From: Geodermatophilus sp. DSM 45219
GTDB lineage: Bacteria; Actinomycetota; Actinomycetes; Mycobacteriales; Geodermatophilaceae
DNA: 64,000 nt
Assembly: GCF_900104025.1 (NCBI RefSeq)
Contig: NZ_FNIQ01000002.1
Location: 558,001-622,000 of the forward strand
Reading direction: 5' to 3'
Shown: in pieces, positions 8,228 through 16,058 of the stretch
Numbering within the stretch: the first letter of the stretch is position 1
Layout: each line of letters begins with the position of its first letter
Made by a program: the position numbers and the translations under genes
Notes under the pieces: model-generated
Seen by the model: the letters and a program-made list of their open reading frames with translations, nothing else
The model's database searches: none
Told to the model about the DNA's origin: nothing

Positions 8228-8803
8228 TCAGCCGCTGCGCACCTGCCGCCAGGCCCGCCGCGCCTCCGGCAGCGCGCGCGCCAGCGAGGCGACGGACACC
8301 GCGGTGGCGGCCTGGCACCGGGCGCACAGGGCCTCGTTCTCCCGCCACTCCTCGCTGGCCAGGGCCAGGTCGGTGACCACGTCGGTGGCGACCTCGGCGG
8401 TCATCAGCAGGGGCAGGACCGGCCGGTGGCGCGCCCGGTCCTGCCCGCCCGCCCCGGCCAGCCACGCGGTGACCGCGTAGGTGAGGACCATCACCAGGCC
8501 GTCCGGGCTGGAGGCACGGCGGTAGGCGTAGTCGGAGGCGTCGACGCGATCGCTGTCGAACGGCCCGACCGGTGGATCGGGCAGGTGGCGGAGGATCCCG
8601 GTCTGGTAGGCGCCGACGACCTGGCCGATGCCCGCACCCAGGAGCGAGAGACCCACGATCCCGCGGCGCCTGCGCAGGTCCGGGTCGGCACCGGTGCGCA
8701 GGTGGCGGGACAGCTGCGACGGGCTCGGGCTGCCACCGCCGTACCGCGGGAGGGGAACGGTCCGGAGGGTCCTCCTCAGGGGTCCGGACGGGACGGTGGC
8801 CAC
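8228..8803 (-). CDS. Vitamin K epoxide reductase (VKOR)-family membrane protein
   Basis: 191 residues with about four hydrophobic segments (around 48-68, 103-118, 127-147 and 160-178). Signature stretches shared with bacterial VKOR-like proteins are GIVGLSLLGAGIGQVVGAYQ, the PDPP..FDSDRV(D/N)ASD loop at about 76-91, and NEALCARCQAAT with the redox CxxC at Cys160/Cys163. Known VKOR homologues use a quinone to reoxidise disulfide-forming partners in the cell envelope. The loop-cysteine pair of classical VKOR is not visible, so catalytic competence is uncertain. GTG start. It is convergent with the CoiA-like gene, whose end is 12 bp away. Confidence 0.65.
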   Translation of the reverse strand: MATVPSGPLRRTLRTVPLPRYGGGSPSPSQLSRHLRTGADPDLRRRRGIVGLSLLGAGIGQVVGAYQTGILRHLPDPPVGPFDSDRVDASDYAYRRASSPDGLVMVLTYAVTAWLAGAGGQDRARHRPVLPLLMTAEVATDVVTDLALASEEWRENEALCARCQAATAVSVASLARALPEARRAWRQVRSG

Positions 8804-8881
8804 CGAGGGCTGTCCGCGAGGTCAGCGCGGGGAGCACGCGTCGGTGGTCGCGCGGTCAGCCGGTGACGACGGTGCCGCCCG

Positions 8882-9265
8882 TCAGGACGGCGAGCCGGTC
8901 GGGCTCTCCTCGTCGCGCGGGGGCACCGGCGCGTCGGTCTGCGGCGCGGGGCGGTCCCGGTGCAGCAGGTGCAGGTGCGGCAGGTGCAGGTGCGGGCGGT
9001 GCAGCGCGCTGCGGGTGTGCCCGATGCGGTCGGCCACCCGCGGCGGCAGGTGCACGTGCGGGAGGTGCGCCAGGTGCGGGTGCGGCACGCGCTGCGCGAC
9101 CAGTGCCGCCGCGCGCACCCGGAGCGACGCCTCCTCGCGGGCCCGGATCTCAGCCCGGGCCGCCCGGTGGTTGCGCTCCCAGCGGGCTGTGTTGCCCCGT
9201 GCCATCGCGATGACCAGTGCGATCTCCAACCCGAAGCCGAGCACAGCGATGATCGCCCACTTCAT
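8882..9265 (-). CDS. Single-span membrane protein with histidine-rich C-terminus
   Basis: 127 residues if the ATG at 9265 is used; it has GGAGAG 9 nt upstream, better than the GTG 30 codons earlier. Residues 1-20 (MKWAIIAVLGFGLEIALVIA) are one membrane helix or uncleaved anchor. They are followed by a charged Arg/Ala helix (RWERNHRAARAEIRAREEAS), then a tail with repeated P-H-L-H-L units (HLAHLPHVHLPP, HRPHLHLPHLHLLH). The His-x-His pattern could bind metal ions, or may only reflect a GTGCAGGTGCGGCAG-type DNA repeat. Family not recognised. It neighbours the VKOR-like gene in the same orientation. Confidence 0.6.
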   Translation of the reverse strand: MKWAIIAVLGFGLEIALVIAMARGNTARWERNHRAARAEIRAREEASLRVRAAALVAQRVPHPHLAHLPHVHLPPRVADRIGHTRSALHRPHLHLPHLHLLHRDRPAPQTDAPVPPRDEESPTGSPS

Positions 9266-9373
9266 GACGACCCACTCTCCGAGCCGCCGCAGCAGCCCGG
9301 CCCACCCGGCGTCAGCGGCGATGACGGCAGGATCCGTCAAGCCCCGTTGCGACACAAGGGAGTCCGGAACGAC

Positions 9374-10585
9374 TCACCGCGCGACACGCCGGTACAGCTC
9401 CTGCAGCGCCGCGACATGGTCGAGGGGGTCGTGCCGGGACCGCACCCGGGCCCATCCGGCCCGGCCGAGACGGTCGGCCGCCGCGGGATCCGACAGCAGC
9501 CGGGTGAGCGTGCCGGCCAGCGCGGCGGCGTCCCCCGGCGGCACGAGCAGGCCGGTCTCGCCGTCGTCCACCAGCTCGGGCACGCCGCCCACGGCGGAGG
9601 CGACCACCGGCACCCCGTGGGCGGCGGCCTCCAGCACCGCCATCGGGCAGTTCTCCCACCACAGCGCCGGCAGGACGGCGACCGCCGCGGCCTGCAGCTC
9701 GGCGGCCACCCGCTCCGGCGGCAGCGGGCCCAGCACGTCCACCGGAAGCCCCTCCGCCGCGACCCGGGACCGCACCGCCCGCTCCAGCCGCCCGGACCCG
9801 GCCAGCCGCACCCGCACGCCGGCCGGCAGCCGGGCCGCGGCGTCCAGCAGCGTGTCCACGCCCTTCTCGGCGACCAGCCGCGAGGCGTACAGGACGACGG
9901 GCGGCCCGGTGGCGGACGGCCGGGGCGACGCCGCTGCCACCACCGGGTTGGGCAGCACCTGCACCCGCCCGGCCGGCAGCCCGCCCTCGACCACCCGGTC
10001 GCGGAGGAAGGCACTCGGCGCGAGGAAGCGGTCCACCCGCTGGTACACGCCGCGGGCGCGGGAGGCGTACGCGTCGGCGGCCGCGGCGACCGACCGCCAG
10101 CGCGAGCCCTCCAGGCAGCGGTGCCGCACCACCTGCCAGTAGCCGCCGGACAGGCAGCGGGTGCACGGCGCGCCGTCGGTGAACAGCCGGAAGTCCGGGC
10201 AGACCGGCTTGTAGTCGTGCAGCGTCATCACCGTCGGCACCCCGCGGCGCTGCAGCGCGTCGAGCACCGAGACGGTCAGCCGCTCGAAGACGTGGTGCAC
10301 GTGCGCCACGTCCGGCCGCACCTCGTCGACCACCCGCACGAGCGCCCGGTACGCCCGGGGCGACCAGGTGCCCGCCCACGCCTCGCCGAACCGGGTCCGG
10401 GAGCCGCTGCCCGCCGCGGCCGGGAGCAGCGGGCGCACCGGCGTCGGCAGCGTCCGCTCCTCCGCGACCGCGAACGGCACCACCTCGTGGCCGGCCGCGC
10501 GCAGCAGCTCGGCGGTGAGCACCAGCATCGTCTCCGCGCCACCGGGCCCCTCGGTCCAGTGGTTGCCCACCAGCAGGACCCGCAC
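9374..10585 (-). CDS. GT4-type glycosyltransferase
   Basis: 403-residue GT-B enzyme. It starts MRVLLVGNHWTEGPGGAETM (GTG start) and has the subfamily's cysteine cluster HDYKPVCPDFRLFTDG..PCTRCLSGGYW near residues 145-170, which is probably a metal-binding insertion. The donor half carries LYASRLVAEKGVDTLLDA and LPALWWENCPMAVLEAAAHG. It is the third gene of an operon after a Gfo/Idh oxidoreductase and a zinc-type dehydrogenase, a set typical of loci that make and transfer a modified sugar. The intergenic gap to the dehydrogenase is 3 bp. Confidence 0.92.
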   Translation of the reverse strand: MRVLLVGNHWTEGPGGAETMLVLTAELLRAAGHEVVPFAVAEERTLPTPVRPLLPAAAGSGSRTRFGEAWAGTWSPRAYRALVRVVDEVRPDVAHVHHVFERLTVSVLDALQRRGVPTVMTLHDYKPVCPDFRLFTDGAPCTRCLSGGYWQVVRHRCLEGSRWRSVAAAADAYASRARGVYQRVDRFLAPSAFLRDRVVEGGLPAGRVQVLPNPVVAAASPRPSATGPPVVLYASRLVAEKGVDTLLDAAARLPAGVRVRLAGSGRLERAVRSRVAAEGLPVDVLGPLPPERVAAELQAAAVAVLPALWWENCPMAVLEAAAHGVPVVASAVGGVPELVDDGETGLLVPPGDAAALAGTLTRLLSDPAAADRLGRAGWARVRSRHDPLDHVAALQELYRRVAR

Positions 10586-10588
10586 GGG

Positions 10589-11704
10589 TCAGTCGAACCG
10601 GAGGACGGCCTGCAGCGGCGGGGCGGCCAGCCGGCGGCCGGCGAGGTCCGCCAGCAGACGAGGGCCCTCCTCGAACGGCAGCACGTCGGTGACCAGGTGG
10701 GTGCGGATCTCCGGGCCCCGCTCGCGCAGGAGGTCGAGGGTGACCCGCGCCAGCGCCGTCCGCGGCCAGGCGCCGGCCATGCCGCGCGGCACGCGGCTGA
10801 TCTGCGCGCACACCACCGCGAGGCCGTTGTGGTGGAACTCCTCGCCGAGCCGCACCGCCTCCGCCCCTGCCTGGTAGAAGCCCAGGTCGACGACGGTGCC
10901 CTGCGGGCGCAGCGCCTTGAGGCCGGTGGCCAGCGCGGCGTCGTGCCCGCGGCACTGCAGGACGACGTCGGCGCCGGCGTCCCCCGGCCCGTGCCGCCAG
11001 CGCTCCTTGACCGCCCGCCAGGCGGGGTGGGCGGGGTCGTCCGGACCGGTGGGGTCGGGCAGCGTGGCCAGGCCCAGCGCCTCGGCGACCGCCCGCCGCT
11101 CCGCCGACGGCTCGGCGACGACGACGTCCGCGGCGCCGTGCTGGACGGCGAGCAGCGCGGTGAGCAGCCCGATGACCCCCGCACCGGTGACCAGCACGTG
11201 CCGGTCGCGCACGCCGGCGTCGACGTCCGCGCCCGGCCCGGCGACGTCGGCCGCGGCGTGCAGCAGCCCGTTGACGCAGATCGGCCCCATCTGGGCGAGG
11301 TAGACGCCGAGCAGCGGGTCGAGGTCGTCGGGCACCGGGACGACCGGCTTGGCCGACGGGTCGGCGCAGGACCCGGTGCGGTGCCCGTAGGCCATCGCGA
11401 CCAGCTGCCCCTCGGCGAGGCCGGGCGTGCGGCTCTCGGTGACCCGGCCGACCTCCATGTACCCCAGCCCGGTCACCGGGTAGGCAGCCGTCGGCCCGGC
11501 GTCGTCGAAGGAGCGCAGCTCGGGGTCCCAGTGCAGCAGGTGGTGCGGGTCGGTGCCGCGGACCAGCGCCACCTCGGTCCCCGCGCTGATCCCGCTCCAC
11601 TCGGTGCGCACCCACGCCTGTCCGGGGCCGGGGTCGGGCTCCTCGGCGTCCAGGATCGCGGGCTCCCCCGGCCGGACGACGCCGATCGTGCGGACCGCCC
11701 TCAC
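10589..11704 (-). CDS. Zinc-type (threonine-dehydrogenase-like) dehydrogenase, sugar-associated
   Basis: 371-residue MDR-superfamily dehydrogenase. The N-terminal catalytic domain has EWSGISAGTEVALVRG in place of the usual CGTD zinc-binding segment, and the structural-zinc cysteine lobe is absent. The nucleotide-binding domain has VLVTGAGVIGLLTALLA. This form, without canonical zinc ligands, is the one found beside Gfo/Idh oxidoreductases and glycosyltransferases in polysaccharide clusters, where it is thought to oxidise a sugar or cyclitol. GTG start overlapping the stop of the Gfo/Idh gene by 4 bp. Substrate unknown. Confidence 0.82.
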   Translation of the reverse strand: MRAVRTIGVVRPGEPAILDAEEPDPGPGQAWVRTEWSGISAGTEVALVRGTDPHHLLHWDPELRSFDDAGPTAAYPVTGLGYMEVGRVTESRTPGLAEGQLVAMAYGHRTGSCADPSAKPVVPVPDDLDPLLGVYLAQMGPICVNGLLHAAADVAGPGADVDAGVRDRHVLVTGAGVIGLLTALLAVQHGAADVVVAEPSAERRAVAEALGLATLPDPTGPDDPAHPAWRAVKERWRHGPGDAGADVVLQCRGHDAALATGLKALRPQGTVVDLGFYQAGAEAVRLGEEFHHNGLAVVCAQISRVPRGMAGAWPRTALARVTLDLLRERGPEIRTHLVTDVLPFEEGPRLLADLAGRRLAAPPLQAVLRFD

Positions 11705-12651
11705 AGCTGCACCGTCCCGCCGTCGGCGGCAGCGGTGGCCACGGCGACCGCCAGCCGGTGGGTGCGCAGCGCGTCGGCGTACGTCGTCCGGACGTCGTCC
11801 CCTTCGCCGCGGACGGCGGCGACGAACGCGCGGTCCTCGGCCTCGAAGGGGTCGACCTCGCGGTCGATCGTGCGCTCGCCGTCGGGATCGGTGACGACCA
11901 GCTGGTGCTCGGTGAGCCACAGGCCCAGCCCCGGCGCGACCAGCTCGACACCGATCCGGTGCGCCCGCGGCAGCAGGCAGCTGTTGGAGAAGGAGCCGAC
12001 CGCGCCGGAGGCGAACCGCAGCGCGGCGGTGCAGACGTCGAGGATGTCGCCGGGCCCGTCCGGGGAGCGGGAGCCGGTCGCCCAGCCGCCCTCCACCTCA
12101 CCCACCAGCACCCGGGCGACGTCGAACAGGTGGGTGGCCTGCTCGACGGTCTGCCCGCCGGAGCCGTCCTGCCGGGCCCACCAGTCGACCCGCGGCGCCC
12201 TGTCCAGCCAGGCGCCGAGCACCATCCGCGCCGGGGAGCCGGCCAGCAGGTCGCGCGCGGTCTCCAGGGTGTCGAGGTAGCGCCAGTGGTAGCCGACGGA
12301 GGTGGGCAGCCCGGCGTCCCCGATGCGCGCGGCCAGCCGCTCCGCGGTCCCCAGGTCCGCGGCCAGGGGCTTCTCCACGAACAGCGGGAGCCCCCGGTCG
12401 ACCGCCGCCTCCTCGACCGGGCCGTGCGCGTGCGGCGGGACGCACACCCACAGGGCGTCGAGCCGCTCGACGTCGAGCAGGTCCGCCCAGTGCGCGTACG
12501 CCGCGGCGCCGACGCGGGCGGCGAGGACCTCGGCCCGATCGGCCCGCGGGTCGGCCACCCCGGCGACCGTCACGCCCTCGATCCGCGCGAGCGCGTCCAG
12601 GTGCCGGCCGGCGATGAACCCGGCCCCGACCAGGCCGATCCTCGTCGTCAT
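11701..12651 (-). CDS. Gfo/Idh/MocA family oxidoreductase
   Basis: 316 residues. The Rossmann N-terminus MTTRIGLVGAGFIAGRHLDAL and the EKP motif (FVEKPLAADL, about residues 96-106) identify the glucose-fructose oxidoreductase/inositol dehydrogenase superfamily. The C-terminal alpha/beta domain contains HWRYLDT and GQTVEQATHLFDVARVL, where family members place the catalytic Asp/His. It probably performs an NAD(P)-dependent oxidation or reduction of a nucleotide sugar or polyol. First gene of the three-gene glycan-type operon reaching 9374. Confidence 0.88.
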   Translation of the reverse strand: MTTRIGLVGAGFIAGRHLDALARIEGVTVAGVADPRADRAEVLAARVGAAAYAHWADLLDVERLDALWVCVPPHAHGPVEEAAVDRGLPLFVEKPLAADLGTAERLAARIGDAGLPTSVGYHWRYLDTLETARDLLAGSPARMVLGAWLDRAPRVDWWARQDGSGGQTVEQATHLFDVARVLVGEVEGGWATGSRSPDGPGDILDVCTAALRFASGAVGSFSNSCLLPRAHRIGVELVAPGLGLWLTEHQLVVTDPDGERTIDREVDPFEAEDRAFVAAVRGEGDDVRTTYADALRTHRLAVAVATAAADGGTVQL

Positions 12652-12688
12652 GCCGGTGCCCGTGCCCGGGTCCGACGCGCGGCAACCC

Positions 12689-12829
12689 TCACCGGGCCGG
12701 GCGGATGGGTGCCCCCTCGCACGCGGCCCGGTCGGCGGGCCGGGCCAGGGCGTGCGTGCGCAGCGTCGCGCCCATCCCCGAGGGGTCGGTCGACGGCGTG
12801 CAGAGGCAGATCGGGCGGCAGACGGGCAT
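12689..12829 (-). CDS. Small cysteine-containing ORF (46 aa), possible peptide gene
   Basis: A 46-codon reading frame in the 329-bp divergent spacer between the Gfo/Idh gene (end at 12651) and the ADH gene (start at 12981). It starts with ATG 4 nt after a GAGGGA sequence, ends in TGA, and encodes MPVCRPICLC at its N-terminus with a fourth Cys at position 37. Composition is protein-like (ALARPADRAACEGA) with GC-rich third positions. No family is recognised. The remainder of the spacer (12830-12980) shows no gene and must hold the promoter of the ADH gene. It could be a non-coding accident. Confidence 0.35.
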   Translation of the reverse strand: MPVCRPICLCTPSTDPSGMGATLRTHALARPADRAACEGAPIRPAR

Positions 12830-12980
12830 CGGCGTCCCTCGCGGTCGGTCTCCGGGGAGGCGGAGCCACCGTCCTCCCGCCCACGGTGCGGCCGGTGCCG
12901 GCGGGCCCGCGCACCCGTCCCCGGGTTCGGTGACGGGCCACCGGGTAGGGCACGACATCCGACGATCCGAGGAGGCACCC

Positions 12981-14195
12981 GTGAAGGCAGTCGTGTGGCA
13001 CGGCGTCGGCGACATCCGGCTCGACGACGTCCCCGACCCCACCGTCCAGGACCCGACCGACGCGATCGTGGAGATCACCGCCAGCGCCATCTGCGGCACC
13101 GACCTGCACTTCGTGCGCGGCACGATGTCGGGGATGGTCGAGGGCACGATCCTGGGCCACGAGGCGGTCGGCGTCGTCCGCGAGACCGGCCCCGGCGTGC
13201 GCAACCTGCGGCCCGGTGACCGCGTGGTCATCCCCTCGACCGTCGGCTGCGGCACCTGCTCCTACTGCCGCGCCGGCTACTACGCCCAGTGCGACCGGGC
13301 CAACCCCAACGGGCCCACCGCGGGCACCTGCTTCTTCGGCGGGCCGCAGACCACCGGCCCGGTCGACGGTCTGCAGGCGCAGTACGCCCGCATCCCCTAC
13401 GCGAACGTCGGCCCGGTGTGGCTGCCCGAGGAGGTCGGAGACGACGCGGCGATCATGCTGTCCGACATCTACCCGACCGCGTGGTTCGGAGCCCGGCTGG
13501 CCGAGGTCGGCAAGGGCGACACCGTGCTGGTGCTCGGCGCCGGGCCGGTGGGCCAGTTCGCCGTCACCAGCGCCTTCCAGCAGGGCGCCGGCCGCGTCCT
13601 GGTGGTGGACGGCTTGGGCACCCGGCTGGACCAGGCGCGGGCGCGCGGCGCGGAGGCGATCGACTTCAACGCCGAGGACCCCGTCGCCGTCGTCCAGGAG
13701 CTCACCGGCGGCATCGGCGTGGACCGGGTCATCGAGGCGGTGGGCATCGACGCGCAGCGGCCGAGGAGCGGGCCGGCCGCCGAGGCCGCGGAGGCGCAGG
13801 CCGGGCAGTTCGAGCAGGAACGCGCGCAGGTGGCCCCCGAGCAGAACCCGCAGGGGGACACCTGGGTGCCCGGCGACGCGCCCAGCCAGGCGCTGCAGTG
13901 GGCGGTGGAGGCCGTGGCCAAGGCCGGCACCATCGGCGTGATCGGCGTCTACCCGCCGCAGGCGACGAGCTTCCCGATCGGCGCGGCGATGAACAAGAAC
14001 CTGACCGTGAAGATGGGCAACTGCAACCACCGCCGCTACATCCCGCACCTGCTGGACCTGGTGCGCACCGGCGCGATCGACCCCTCGACGGTGCTCACCC
14101 AGGTCGGGGACATGCCCACGGTGCTCGACGCCTACGAGACCTTCGACCGGCGCGAGGCCGGCTGGACCAAGGTGGCGCTCGACCCGTCCGCATGA
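12981..14195 (+). CDS. Zinc-dependent alcohol dehydrogenase, glutathione-independent formaldehyde dehydrogenase-like
   Basis: 404-residue MDR dehydrogenase. Catalytic zinc ligands are visible: ICGTDLH (about residues 34-40) and GHE. The structural-zinc lobe is complete (GCGTCSYCRAGYYAQC, about 88-103). NAD-binding VLVLGAGPVGQFA follows near residue 178. The insertion of roughly 45 residues (255-300), rich in Ala, Gln and Glu and ending GDAPSQALQWAVEAV, is typical of the long-chain glutathione-independent formaldehyde dehydrogenase/FdhA-like group. GTG start with a GAGGAGG site. Substrate is inferred from family; other aldehydes or alcohols are possible. Confidence 0.85.
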   Translation: MKAVVWHGVGDIRLDDVPDPTVQDPTDAIVEITASAICGTDLHFVRGTMSGMVEGTILGHEAVGVVRETGPGVRNLRPGDRVVIPSTVGCGTCSYCRAGYYAQCDRANPNGPTAGTCFFGGPQTTGPVDGLQAQYARIPYANVGPVWLPEEVGDDAAIMLSDIYPTAWFGARLAEVGKGDTVLVLGAGPVGQFAVTSAFQQGAGRVLVVDGLGTRLDQARARGAEAIDFNAEDPVAVVQELTGGIGVDRVIEAVGIDAQRPRSGPAAEAAEAQAGQFEQERAQVAPEQNPQGDTWVPGDAPSQALQWAVEAVAKAGTIGVIGVYPPQATSFPIGAAMNKNLTVKMGNCNHRRYIPHLLDLVRTGAIDPSTVLTQVGDMPTVLDAYETFDRREAGWTKVALDPSA

Positions 14196-14209
14196 CGAGT
14201 TCGTGTCAT

Positions 14210-14245
14210 CCCGGCCGGGCCGCGTGGGGCCGCGACCCGGCCGGG
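14210..14245. terminator. Inverted-repeat hairpin after the ADH gene
   Basis: Two copies of the self-complementary CCCGGCCGGG (14210-14219 and 14236-14245) can pair into a strong hairpin 15 bp after the ADH stop codon and before the lipoprotein gene. There is no T-tract, as is usual in actinobacteria. Confidence 0.35.
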
Positions 14246-14289
14246 GCACCCCTCGGGTCACCGCCCGCGATCCCGAGGAGCACCCCGCC

Positions 14290-14826
14290 ATGCGCCGCAC
14301 GCTGCTGCCGGCAGCCGCCGTCCTGCTCGCCCTGACCTCCTGCGCGAGCCACGAGGAGGACGGACTGCGCGAGGACCTGGCCGCGGTCACGGCGGAGGAC
14401 CAGGTGGCGTCCGAGGAGCTGGCCGTCGCCGGGGAGGAGCCGCTGGTGCCGGTGGAGGTCACCGCCGACCTGGTGGACCCCGAGGGCAGCACGGTGGGGA
14501 CGGCGTGGATGCGCGACACCGACAACGGGTCCGAGCTGGAGCTCCGCGTCTCGGGGCTGACGCCGGGCACCCACCCGGTCACCGTGCACGCCGTCGGGAC
14601 CTGCGACCCGGCGCAGGGGTTCGCCGCCGTCGGGGACGTCGTCGCCGAGCTGCCCGGGGTCCTGGTGCTCGACGGCGGCGTGGGCACGCTGACCACGCTG
14701 GTCGGCCCCGAGCCGCTGGAGGACCTGCTGGCCGGCGACGGCGTCGCGGCCGTGGTGCAGGAGTCCGAGGGGGCCGCAGCGCCGCCCGTCGCCACCCGCG
14801 TCGCCTGCGCGGCGTTCACCGGCTGA
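14290..14826 (+). CDS. Superoxide dismutase (SodC)-like lipoprotein lacking copper ligands
   Basis: 178 residues. A lipoprotein signal peptide ends in LTSC (Cys18), so the protein is probably anchored outside the membrane. Residues 52-178 resemble the Cu,Zn superoxide dismutase domain: VEVTADLVDPEGSTVGTAWM, HPVTVHAVGTCDP, AVGDV.AELPGVLVLDGGVGTL and the closing TRVAC. The disulfide cysteines (Cys105 and Cys173) and an Arg before the second one remain. The H-x-H copper pair is broken: HPVTVH has Thr98 where a His is expected, and the HAGDLPN-type His is replaced by Val. It is therefore unlikely to dismutate superoxide. Start chosen for its GAGGAG site. Confidence 0.75.
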   Translation: MRRTLLPAAAVLLALTSCASHEEDGLREDLAAVTAEDQVASEELAVAGEEPLVPVEVTADLVDPEGSTVGTAWMRDTDNGSELELRVSGLTPGTHPVTVHAVGTCDPAQGFAAVGDVVAELPGVLVLDGGVGTLTTLVGPEPLEDLLAGDGVAAVVQESEGAAAPPVATRVACAAFTG

Positions 14827-14884
14827 CCTGCGGGGAACGCGCACCGACCCGCGTGGCCGGCCGGCCGGCGAGTAGGAGTGGCCG

Positions 14885-15100
14885 GTGACCGTGGACGTCG
14901 CCCCTGGGACCGTGGCCGTGTACACCGACGTGGTCTGCGCGTGGTCGACCGTCGCGCTGCAGCGCTTCCACGCGGCGCGGGCCCGGCTGGGCCTGCACGA
15001 CCGGGTGCGCGACGACGCCGGCTACCCGGTGGTCGACGCCGACGACCCGGGCGTCCACGAGGACCTCGTGCGGCGCGCGGCTAACGCCGCCGGCTGCTGA
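14885..15100 (+). pseudogene. DsbA/FrnE-family oxidoreductase, internally deleted remnant
   Basis: A 71-codon frame opening with GTG and TVDVAPGTVAVYTDVVCAWS, the first beta strand and active-site region of DsbA-family 2-hydroxychromene-2-carboxylate isomerase-like proteins, followed by the first helix (TVALQRFHAARARLG). It then jumps directly to GYPVVDADDPGVHEDLVRRA, which looks like the C-terminal end of the same family. The middle (about 120-140 residues in full-length relatives, including the helical domain) is missing without breaking the frame. It is probably an in-frame deletion and non-functional as an oxidoreductase. Confidence 0.6.
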
Positions 15101-15184
15101 GCTCCGGCCCGCGGTCCGCCGCGAGGGGTGACCCGGGTCGCCGACGGGTACCCGGACGACCCTGACACGTCCCGGGGAGGCCCC

Positions 15185-16033
15185 GTGCGCGACCACCGGA
15201 TCGGCATGATCGTGCCGAGCTCGAACCTGACCATGGAGACCGAGCTGCCGCGGATGCTGCTCGCCCGCGAGCGGGTGGTGCCCGGTGAGCGGTTCACCTT
15301 CCACTCCAGCCGGATGCGGATGAAGCACGTGACGCCGGAGGAGCTCGTGCGGATGAACGCGCAGACCGAGCGCGCCTCCCTGGAGCTGGCCGACGCCCGC
15401 CCCGACGTCGTCGCCTCCGCCTGCCTGGTCGCCATCATGGCGCAGGGGCCGGGCTACCACTCCTCCGCCGAGGGCCAGATCACCGGCGTGCTGCAGGGCG
15501 AGGGGCTCGACGTCCCGGTCGTCTCCAGCGCCGGCGCCCTGCTGCGCGCGCTGGACGCGATGGGGGCCCGGCGCGTCGCGATGATCACCCCCTACATGAA
15601 GCCCCTGACCCGGCTGGTCGCCGACTACGTGGAGGACGCCGGGGTCGAGGTGTGCGACGCGCTGAGCCTGGAGGTCTCGGACAACCTCGCGGTCGCCGCG
15701 CTGGACCCGGACGCGCTGCGCGAGCACTGGCGCCGGGTCGACGTGCGCGACGCCGATGCCCTGGTGCTCTCCGCGTGCGTGCAGATGCCCTCGCTGGCGG
15801 CCATCCAGCCGGTCGAGGACGCCGCCGGCGTGCCGGTCCTCTCGGCCGCCACGGCGACGGTGTTCACCATCCTCTCCGAGCTGGGGCTCGAGCCGGTGGT
15901 CCCCGACGCCGGCCGGCTGCTCGGCGGCGAGGTGCGGATGGCGCCGGGACCGCGGCCCACCCCCGAGCCGGTGGACGCCGGGACCGCCCCCGCGCCGGCG
16001 CTGCCCGAGCCCTACCCGGCCGCCGCGCAGTAG
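15185..16033 (+). CDS. Maleate cis-trans isomerase-like protein (Asp/Glu racemase superfamily)
   Basis: 282 residues of the Asp/Glu/hydantoin racemase fold. The N-terminus MIVPSSNLTMETELP (Asn14) and two catalytic-type cysteines, Cys80 in ASACLVAIMAQG and Cys198 in LSACVQMPSL, with Tyr137 and Asn167 at expected spacing, match maleate isomerase (NicE type), which converts maleate to fumarate. The related arylmalonate decarboxylases have only one of the cysteines. GTG start with GGGGAGG upstream. The last 40 residues are Pro/Ala-rich and outside the fold. It is convergent with a dicarboxylate-carrier gene, which fits use of external or pathway-derived maleate. Confidence 0.85.
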   Translation: MRDHRIGMIVPSSNLTMETELPRMLLARERVVPGERFTFHSSRMRMKHVTPEELVRMNAQTERASLELADARPDVVASACLVAIMAQGPGYHSSAEGQITGVLQGEGLDVPVVSSAGALLRALDAMGARRVAMITPYMKPLTRLVADYVEDAGVEVCDALSLEVSDNLAVAALDPDALREHWRRVDVRDADALVLSACVQMPSLAAIQPVEDAAGVPVLSAATATVFTILSELGLEPVVPDAGRLLGGEVRMAPGPRPTPEPVDAGTAPAPALPEPYPAAAQ

Positions 16034-16058
16034 CCGGCGGGGGCTCCCGGCGCCACCC

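Noticed and set aside
8950-9075. GTGCAGGTGCGG-type repeats, considered as a CRISPR-like or satellite array
   Set aside because: Repeat units are short, irregular and in frame with the His-x-His codons of a coding region; no spacers exist.
8960-12280. 1106-codon plus-strand open frame opposite the second glycan operon
   Set aside because: Composition (His/Gln/Arg/Pro-rich) and the clear homology of the minus-strand genes show it is an antisense shadow.
13740-13900. Ala/Glu/Gln-rich insertion in the alcohol dehydrogenase, considered as a foreign insertion
   Set aside because: An insertion at this place is normal in the glutathione-independent formaldehyde dehydrogenase-like group and keeps the frame.
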